This document shows positions 8,540 through 13,687 of a stretch of DNA of 13,687 nucleotides, one piece after another. This stretch comes from Davidsoniella eucalypti. Taxonomy: Eukaryota; Ascomycota; Sordariomycetes; Microascales; Ceratocystidaceae. The notes under the pieces were generated by a model. The model was not told where the DNA came from, made no database searches, and saw only the letters and a program-made list of their open reading frames with translations. The stretch's first letter is position 1; every line of letters starts with the position of its first letter. The DNA is taken from assembly GCA_004009845.1 (NCBI GenBank), contig RMBW01000308.1, forward strand, positions 1 to 13,687. The letters are read 5' to 3'. The position numbers and the translations under genes are program-made.

Positions 8540-8717
8540 TGTCACGGGCTAAGGCCCAGTTGGTATTTGTCTAGGTATTTACCTAGTCAGATAAACGGCT
8601 ATAAATAGGGACCTATTCCCGCCGTATCCCAACAGATATTAGCCTTTCTCCTTCATCGGTATCAATCGAAGTCCTTTCTACTAGATTGCTTGCCACTGCC
8701 TCACCTAGTTCGTGTCA
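8540..8717 (+). mobile_element. Solo LTR, 178-bp family, young copy with perfect target duplication
   Basis: Begins TGTCACGGGCTAAGGCCC and ends CTAGTTCGTGTCA. The 7-bp ends are inverted with one mismatch, and the canonical TG...CA termini are present. A perfect 5-bp duplication, TGAAG, lies at 8535-8539 and 8718-8722. TATAAATA at 8600-8607 is the probable U3 promoter, and CTAGGTA-TT-TACCTAG at 8571-8586 forms a palindrome. Its first 117 bp differ from the copy at 12529 at only two positions, so it is recent. It is a recombination remnant of a full element and defines the family ends used to recognise the other copies. It lies 343 bp upstream of the 5S gene start, in the 5S upstream region. 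Confidence 0.92.
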
Positions 8718-8722
8718 TGAAG

Positions 8723-9185
8723 AGCCATTACTTTGAACTCTCATTACTAAGTAGATTCTGCAGCCCAAAGTGTGCTTTGGTATTCTTCGTGGAAGATAGT
8801 ACGATAGAAATGAAAAATAAAACGGCGATGCTGGATTCCGTTAGAATCACATTGGAAACAAAATAGTAAGAATTTTGGTGTTTGGGAAGACAAAACTGCA
8901 GGCTGAATATTTATTCTATATAGCCAGCTCCCAAATGGGCAACTTCCATATTCAGATAGATACAAGTACCTAGGATAGAATAGACGTAGTAAAAGAAAGA
9001 GAAAAAAACGCGCAATTACTCAAAAGAACATGAGAAAAGTATCGCCGGTATCACACAAATTAGCCCAAGTTCTGCTAGGCTAGCTAATGCATCAACTACA
9101 ACAATCAGTAAGCTATGTTAATAGATAAAGCGCCATTTATGTATGATATATACTTCTATTGAAGCGATGAATGAGATATGCTGGA
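8723..9185. other. AT-rich stretch, no supported gene
   Basis: A minus-strand frame at 8747-8965 lacks an ATG start. Its end (FHEEYQSTLWAAEST) could be upstream decay of the 8222-8538 coding fragment, but no frame joins them cleanly once the LTR is removed. The rest contains no gene, RNA or repeat that I can recognise. Confidence 0.4.
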
Positions 9186-9316
9186 GAGAGTCTTGCAATA
9201 TGATTATGACTAGAATGCAACCCCAAGCCATAGGCAGCAACCTGTCCTTGGTGTCATTATCCATCACACGTGACTCATCATGTGACGGTATATCAACTGC
9301 TATAAGGGTTGCCAAA
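9186..9316 (+). repeat. Diverged dispersed direct repeat, copy B
   Basis: This 131-bp partner of 62-178 lies in the same orientation about 9.1 kb away. It holds three short segments missing from copy A and is probably nearer the ancestral length. It contains CACGTGACTCATCATGTGAC at about 9267-9286. Short ORFs on both strands across it are by-products. Element type unknown. Confidence 0.8.
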
Positions 9317-9902
9317 TCTGTGTTTGTACTACAAGTTTTTTATTTTTAATTCATTAATATTATGGAGCTATAGAGCTATGCAGATTTACTACAAGTTGTT
9401 AATATTTCAGTGAATAAAGGCTATATTATTATCATAAGTCAAGAGGTAAACTCATTAGTGCTGGTAGATTTCAACTGAATGTAAAGATATTCCAATTGTA
9501 TCACTGTCATCGAGATTCACGATGTCATTTACATGGAATAATTAGTATGTTCAGTACATATTCAAGTGCTGAGAAAGCTAGTGGCTGTTAGAGATACAAT
9601 GACAAAGGGTATATTAGTGAAGCTGGCGGAGTTGATGAATCAAGGAATAGCTTTAGCATAAGACGATGATATATATATTTGGTTTTAGGTTCATGGCATA
9701 GTAGATGAAGATTCAAGTAAAAACACAATAAGAAATATACACAGGGCTAAGTGGGTGAATGAATACATGATTAAGTATATGTTCGCTACACTATCACTAT
9801 TAAGCAAGAATGGCTTTAACGGAATGAAATAGCCAATGAATTGTAAATTCATGATGATTCATATTAACAACATCACATACGTAACAATAGTACAAAGCGA
9901 AA
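9317..9902 (+). other. AT-rich stretch with a decayed coding frame (9485-9832)
   Basis: In one plus frame the 116 codons from 9485 to TAG at 9830-9832 contain only three internal stops (9539, 9659 and about 9686). The pieces read as protein, for example VHIQVLRKLVAVRDTMTKG, VKLAELMNQGIALA and IHRAKWVNEYMIKYMF. I do not recognise the family. It may be a remnant of another transposon or host gene into which the LINE inserted nearby. No start codon or promoter is assigned. Confidence 0.35.
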
Positions 9903-9942
9903 TATTTTATTTTATTTTATTTATTTATTTTATTATCATTTT
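9903..9942 (-). repeat. A-rich simple-repeat tail of the LINE
   Basis: On the minus strand the LINE 3' end runs into tandem ATAAA/ATAA units (plus strand: TTTTA and TTTA repeats). Such tails mark the 3' end of a non-LTR retrotransposon made by target-primed reverse transcription. The far-end target duplication cannot be checked because the 5' end of the LINE is not in the window. Confidence 0.7.
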
Positions 9943-10165
9943 ACGTCTTTATGTGGATCACGTGGATCCGACCCTAGTGGATCGTTAGACGTCGAGAGAC
10001 CCTAATGGCCCTCGAAAAACCCTCTTAATGGAGGTCCAGAAAATTACAAAAGAAAGAAACAGAAAGCAGAAAAGCAGTGGAACAAAGATATTTGATGAGA
10101 AGGTCGAAGGGGGTAGGAGCAGCGCTAACCTGGCTAGACTCTTTCCCCCTTTGTCCTCCTACGGG
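9943..10165 (-). other. LINE 3'UTR
   Basis: Noncoding segment between the last stop of the RNase H frame (10166) and the A-rich tail. The plus strand shows GTGGATC three times within 30 bp, including a GTGGATCACGTGGATCC block. A short plus-strand frame (10028-10243) overlapping it is not supported. Confidence 0.6.
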
Positions 10166-10846
10166 TTAGGGGCATATATCTACAAAGAAGTTTGTCTCCT
10201 TGATGAATTTGCAGAAATCAACGACCCCTTGTTGTGTGGATAGAGTGTTGTCTATGGTAATGTGAAACGGTCTTCGTGAGAAAACCTTTGACAGACGTTT
10301 GCCCTTCCAGCAGAAGAAGAAATGTAGTGGGTCCTTCTTTTTCCCACAAGAACATGAATCTGTAAAGTTTGCATGGTGTAGGCGAAGGTGGTAGTCCACA
10401 AAGTCTCCGTGATGTGATCGGGCGGCCAGCAGGCGGCCCAGTGTCTCCCTTGGGAGAGACAGTTCGAAGGGGGTCCTGAGGCTTGCAGAAAGTCCCAGGT
10501 CCTTGTAAGTTGTCGGGGCGGAGGATGTCCACCAGTCGGTGTACTCCTCCTGAAGCCGACTCCGAGCAGCTCGTTTGATATGAGCGATGGAGGGAGGCAG
10601 GTTTGGAGGTGGGGGTAAAGTAGCGCCTTCCTTGGCCAGAGAATCTGCTATCTCATTGCCAGGTATACCAATGTGTCCAGGGACCCATATTGGGGTGACT
10701 TGTCCAGCTTTGACATGGCGGCACCGCCGTCTATCCGGCCAAGTTCGGGCCAGAGAGTGAAACTCTAAGATCTGGGCTTGGCTGGTGTCTGTTGGTAGAG
10801 CCGGGGAAGAGGCAAGCATATGCTGCTTGATTGTCAAGAATAACAT
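10166..10846 (-). pseudogene. LINE ORF2 segment 3: end of RNase H plus zinc knuckle
   Basis: This is the C-terminal part of the LINE polyprotein. Real continuity from the previous segment begins near ASSPALPTDTSQ (about residue 12 of this frame). The frame then gives WVPGHIGIPGNEIAD (residues 54-68), with the WxPGH motif and the fourth catalytic Asp of RNase H in GNExAD. Further on is SCSCGKKKDPLHFFFC (residues 164-179), a CxC-x7-H-x3-C knuckle typical of fungal LINE C-termini and presumed to bind nucleic acid. The frame ends at a stop at 10166. The nominal first residues come from the wrong-frame overlap with segment 2, so the first Met is not a real start. It shares the codon phase of the RT segment, not that of segment 2. 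Confidence 0.8.
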
Positions 10847-11141
10847 GAATGTTCTTTGCGAGATGTGTGCATGGGGCTTGAAGGGCCAATTTCAGGCCAT
10901 TCAGGGCACCCACTATCTCGGCATCAAATACTTCATGATTCTTTCCTAGGGATCCTCGTTGTCTATCAACTAGCCAGTTACCTTGATATATGGCAAATCC
11001 CCATCCAGTTCGTCCATCTTCCAGTTTTGATCCGTCAGAGTATACCATGATGTCCATGCTGTTGGTGAGTTTCCGTAGCTTAGATTGATCAAAGTTCTCT
11101 TTGGTCTGGGTAGGAGGGGGGGGACTCTTGGGTGGAGGCAT
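10731..11141 (-). pseudogene. LINE ORF2 segment 2: N-terminal two thirds of RNase H
   Basis: This frame carries VYSDGSKLEDGRTGWGFAI (first catalytic Asp, residue 36), EVFDAEIVGAL (Glu, residue 75) and IHVILDNQAAYAC (second Asp, residue 103). True coding continuity ends there, and the remainder to 10731 is out of frame. Its ATG at 11141-11139 overlaps the RT stop as TAATG. The codon phase differs from both flanking segments, so one base change in each direction restores the ORF. The first lies near the C-rich run upstream of the RT stop and the second near 10812-10825. RNase H activity would need residues from this segment and the next, so as it stands no complete domain is encoded. Confidence 0.8.
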
Positions 11142-12528
11142 TAGTAGGGGTCTGGGGGGAGGGCTCTTATGGTCTCCAGTGTACGTCCCAGCCGTGTCAT
11201 AGAGCTAGCGGAGGACCGGGTTACCAGAGGGTGATTGTGGTCCAGGCTAGTCCATCTTGCAGCCAGGAGTCTTCGTTTGTTCTCCAGGAGGAGAAGTGCA
11301 GGGGCGATTGCCGCTTCACGGTGGAGGGCGGAGGCGGGTGTAGTTTTCCAGACGGGTAGGATTGCTCTCAGAGCCACCCGGAGTACACGTACCAGCTTGT
11401 CAGCGAGGTGTAGAGCTCCTGTTTTTACCTGTTTTCCTTTACCGTTTATAGTAAGGAGTCCAGGCCAGTAGGCTTCTGCACCGTAGAACAGAGTGGGGAT
11501 CACACAGGCTATGACAGCGAGTCGAGCCATGGCAGGGGGGATGCCACTCTGGGTATGTGAGAGGGACCTGAGGAAGTTGGCAGCTTTGCGTCCCTTCGAG
11601 GCCCAGGTCTCCACATGTTTAGTGAATGTTAGTTTAGAGTCTAGCCAGAACCCAAGCCATCTCATATCTTTTTTGGGGTGGATGTCCACTCCTCCAATCT
11701 CTATGGGTGGGTGAGGCTTTGACCAGGCTCTTGTGAAGTGGATAACTTCGGTTTTGTGTGGGGCAAACTCAACTCCGTTTTCTTTTGCCCATGTATGCAT
11801 TCTTTTAGCCGTTCTTTTGGCTAAGGATGCCGACGCGGACAATGTCTTTCCAGAGGTTAAGATGGCCACATCATCAGCGTAGCTGAAGCGGTTGTTGGAG
11901 CTGACTAGGGGTTGGATGAACAACATGAAGAGAATGGGCGATATGGGGGAGCCTTGCGGGACTCCACACAATATGTCTTTCTCAGTGGATCTTTCTGTGC
12001 CCAGTCGAAGTCGGCATTTTCTGTTTGTGACAAAGGAGCCTACCCATTTTATCAGATTTGGGGGCCAGCCTTGTTCACGGAGGCGGCATTGGAGTCTGCC
12101 TGGGAGAATGGCGTCAAAGGCTCCTTTAACATCCATAGTCACCAGAGTGCAGACTTTTCGCTCGCTCCAGTTCTTCTCTATATCATGTATCACACAGGCT
12201 ACAAGGTCTGTCGCACTCCGTTTCGGGAGGGCTCCAAACTGTTGTGGGTGAAGGATAGAGTTCTCGATAGCCGAATGGGCGATCTTTCTAGCGATTAGCC
12301 GTTCCAGCCCTTTGCCAAGACAGGGTAGGAGGGCAATGGGTCGCCAAGAACTGGGGAGAGACGGGTCTTTGTCGGGTTTGGGGATGATCACTATTTCAGC
12401 GACTTTGAAGGCCGCTGGGTGGTGTCCCCATGTTATGCACAATTTAAAGAGCAGAGTTACGAATGGCTCCAGGTCATCCCAGAGGGCTTTCAAAATGGTA
12501 ACGGAAATGCCATCCCGGCCTGGGGTGG
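11141..12528 (-). pseudogene. LINE ORF2 segment 1: reverse transcriptase, 5'-truncated
   Basis: The frame enters from the LTR junction as TPGRDGISVTILKALWDD, matching the PGxDGIS block that precedes fingers motif 1. It continues with IIPKPDKDPSLPSSWRPI, then motif A MDVKGAFDA (catalytic Asp), motif B CGVPQGSPISPILF, motif C FSYADDVAIL (YADD, codons near 11872-11881) and the thumb region WLGFWLDSKLTFTKHV. It copies the element RNA at a nicked target site. The N-terminus and endonuclease are missing because of the LTR insertion, and no genuine ATG begins the visible part. The frame stops at TAA 11141-11143, immediately overlapped by the ATG of the RNase H segment. Catalytic residues are intact, so inactivation is due to truncation and frame breaks rather than slow decay. 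Confidence 0.9.
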
Positions 12529-12645
12529 TGTCACGGGCTAAGGCCCAGTTGGTATTTGTCTAGGTATTTACCTAGTCAGATAAACGGCTATAAATAGGGA
12601 CCTATTCCCGCCGTTTTCCAACAGATATTAGCCTTTCTCCTTCAT
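12529..12645 (+). mobile_element. LTR of the 178-bp family, inserted into the LINE and cut after 117 bp
   Basis: Starts TGTCACGGGCTAAGGCCC and matches 8540-8656 with two differences, including the TATAAATA box (12589-12596) and the CTAGGTA/TACCTAG palindrome. The LINE reading frame stops exactly at its first base. The left flank GGTGG (12524-12528) is the presumed target duplication, but the right copy is not in the window. Homology ends after TTCAT, where the copy at 8540 continues CGGTATCAATCG. The remaining 61 bp of LTR are missing here, presumably displaced beyond the window by a nested insertion. Confidence 0.88.
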
Positions 12646-13118
12646 TGAAAGGATCTAGGACCCAATCTTGTTGGCTGTGGTATCTACCACAGCCGTTACT
12701 TTTGTCTATATAAGGAGGCCGTCTCCCCTCCTTATTCTTGTCTAGTTCTTTTCTTCCCTCTCTATCTTCTTTAACCTCGTCAAATACTATATCTCTTCTA
12801 CTTCTGCAAGCCTCGTTCTCGTCGTAGATCGTCACACTTTAAAGAAGATCCCTGATTCTCTTATTGTTGACTGTTCAACACGATTCGTCTTGTCCTCTCT
12901 CTTTGCTTTCACTTTGTCAGATTCAGACAACTCCTTGTTATAACTCTCTTCGCACCCAAGACCATACTACAAAGTTTGGAATAAACTCTTTCTCTTAAGC
13001 CAGTTGACTTCTCGTTACTGCAGAACTTGTTTCTTGCGTCGTAGCGAGTTTTTCACGGTAAAGTTCGAGCGTTTTGGAAAAGCTTTACTGTTTGCTCTCG
13101 CTTGTGAGGAGTCTTTCA
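12646..13118 (+). mobile_element. Candidate 473-bp LTR or 5' region of a nested element
   Basis: At the breakpoint in the 178-bp LTR the sequence begins TGAAAG, and at 13113-13118 it reads CTTTCA, a perfect 6-bp inverted pair with TG...CA ends, giving a possible 473-bp LTR. TTCAT just before it would be the left target duplication. Inside are a TATA box at 12707-12714, two hairpins, and a long CT-rich leader as in U3-R-U5. Against this, no tRNA-type primer-binding site (TGG...) follows 13118. An alternative LTR start is TGTTGG at 12669, and it could also be the 5' region of a LINE or a captured gene promoter. Confidence 0.4.
12673..12734 (+). promoter_or_regulatory. TATA box flanked by two perfect hairpins
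   Basis: GGCTGTGGTA at 12673-12682 pairs with TACCACAGCC at 12685-12694 (10-bp arms, 2-nt spacer). TATATAAG lies at 12707-12714. TAAGGAGG at 12711-12718 pairs with CCTCCTTA at 12727-12734 (8-bp arms, 8-nt spacer), so the second hairpin includes the end of the TATA box. Transcription would start near 12740-12750, in the CT-rich stretch. Confidence 0.55.
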
Positions 13119-13157
13119 CATTTTGTTGTGTAAACTCACATTTTGTCTGCCCCCACC

Positions 13158-13687
13158 ATGATTTTCCTCAACTTTCTCCTCTTTTTTCTCCCTTTTTCCT
13201 TCCTGGGTTACACCAGTCAGTGCTGTGCACGATGGTGCCAGGAACGTTACCCCGCCGGTTCGCCCGTCGTGCGTCATCAGCGCACCAGGCTACCCCGCTC
13301 TGCCCGTCGTTTGGTCCGCGCCCCAGGATGGTGCTATCTGTCCTTGTTTCGAAGATCCGCTCGGCCAGCTATCGCCAAACTCCTCGGCCCCTTCCCAACC
13401 GGGCCTCAAATTGCATTACATGAGTCCTCGTTCCATGACCACTTGGGTCACATTCGTTTCTCCCTTTCTGTTCTGGTCGGCCATAGCGAGCCAGCCCACG
13501 CTCGTTTCGATTCCGAGCCTGCTGCCCGTGCTCGTGTCCTTCGCTTCCTCTTCAACAATAGAATGTTGGGCATTGGAGCGGGTGCGTCAGACCTTTCGAG
13601 CTTCGAAAACCAGCTCAAGGCTGAACACCTCCGCCAGCAGACTCTCGATGTGCAGATTTCCATTGCCGAAAAGGAAGTTCGGCTAGC
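13158..13687 (+). CDS. Partial ORF, possibly gag-like, open to the window edge
   Basis: In the third plus frame an ATG at 13158 in good context (CCCACCATG) opens a reading frame with no stop to the last base, at least 176 codons. The preceding in-frame stop is at 13131. The first 20 residues are hydrophobic (MIFLNFLLFFLPFSF), but they are encoded by a CT-rich tract and may be leader. The middle is Arg/Pro-rich. The most protein-like part is at the C-terminal end of what is visible: HIRFSLSVLVGHSEPAHAR, RARVLRFLFNNRMLGIG, and a charged helix containing ENQLKAEHLRQQTLDVQ. Position just after a possible LTR, the basic character and the helix suggest Gag or ORF1, but no family motif is visible. 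Other frames at 13225-13686 and 13004-13423 compete in the N-terminal half, so the true start may be later or an intron ending CACCAG near 13215 may exist. Confidence 0.45.
   Translation, partial: MIFLNFLLFFLPFSFLGYTSQCCARWCQERYPAGSPVVRHQRTRLPRSARRLVRAPGWCYLSLFRRSARPAIAKLLGPFPTGPQIALHESSFHDHLGHIRFSLSVLVGHSEPAHARFDSEPAARARVLRFLFNNRMLGIGAGASDLSSFENQLKAEHLRQQTLDVQISIAEKEVRL

Larger units (their letters stand above)
9903..12528 (-). mobile_element. Tad/I-like LINE, 3' part, interrupted at its 5' side by an LTR
   Basis: Reading the minus strand, the order is reverse transcriptase (12528-11141), RNase H with a C-terminal zinc knuckle (11141-10166), a 3'UTR of about 225 bp (10165-9943) and an A-rich repeat tail. 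This is the ORF2 order of I/Tad-type non-LTR retrotransposons of filamentous fungi. The endonuclease, the N-terminal RT and ORF1 are absent because the 178-bp-family LTR enters the RT frame at 12529. The element is much GC-richer than its surroundings and its domains are well kept, so it is a fairly recent insertion, not an old fossil. Two single-base frame changes break the ORF. The 3'UTR contains three GTGGATC copies (9954-9983 on the plus strand). Confidence 0.85.

Noticed and set aside
11892..12298. Two overlapping plus-strand ORFs of 119 and 128 codons
   Set aside because: Both are antisense to the well-supported LINE reverse transcriptase.
12602..12835. 77-codon minus-strand ORF
   Set aside because: It crosses the LTR/nested-element junction and is the antisense of a CT-rich leader; its charged composition is a by-product.
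13004..13423. 139-codon plus-strand ORF
   Set aside because: Runs through the CT-rich leader and loses protein-like character; the third-frame ORF extends to the edge and reads better from about 13350 on. Some N-terminal doubt remains.
1..13687. CRISPR array, bacterial operons, tRNA genes
   Set aside because: No regularly spaced repeats, no ribosome-binding-site gene clusters, and no tRNA cloverleaf with a proper T-loop pair were found; the few GGTTCGA-like strings lack matching stems.

Overview
The window looks like a transposon-rich, gene-poor stretch of a filamentous ascomycete (Pezizomycotina) chromosome. Three things point there: a dispersed single 5S rRNA gene whose ends read ACATACGACC...TGTTGTATGT, a short canonical fungal intron (GTAAGT...GCTAAC...CAG), and a LINE ORF2 with a C-terminal RNase H domain and a CxC...HxxxC knuckle, as in fungal Tad/I-type elements. 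No intact host protein gene was found. Large AT-rich stretches separate small GC-richer islands, and nearly every island is a retroelement piece, a broken gene or the 5S gene.

Layout. At 62-178 is one copy of a diverged dispersed repeat; its partner is at 9186-9316. At 1377-1553 is an old minus-oriented solo LTR with a perfect 5-bp target duplication. At 2450-3792 a TATA-type promoter and long leader precede a broken GC-rich gene of unknown function. At 4762-5056 an orphan promoter, leader and 5'UTR-type intron lead into no usable coding sequence. At 5977-6434 (minus) a LINE RNase H relic is interrupted by a 70-bp shrunken LTR that keeps the reading frame open. At 6435-7985 is C-poor, G-rich decayed sequence, perhaps an old LTR-retrotransposon interior. 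At 8079-8197 (minus) is the 5S rRNA gene with an upstream TATA element and a downstream T-run. At 8222-8538 (minus) is a broken coding fragment, followed at 8540-8717 by a young solo LTR with a perfect 5-bp target duplication.

From 9903 to 12528 (minus) lies the 3' part of a LINE: T/A-rich tail, 3'UTR, RNase H with zinc knuckle, and reverse transcriptase. Two compensating frameshifts split it. At 12529 an LTR of the same 178-bp family cuts into the RT; that LTR is itself cut after 117 bp, at 12645/12646, by a further element. The last element runs off the right edge. It has a TATA box, two hairpins, a pyrimidine-rich leader and a coding region from 13158 that is open to the window end.

Four copies of the 178-bp LTR family occur: two solo, one internally deleted, one truncated by nesting. 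Three have exact 5-bp target duplications. The window reads as a record of nested retroelement insertion around a Pol III gene rather than as a set of cooperating genes.
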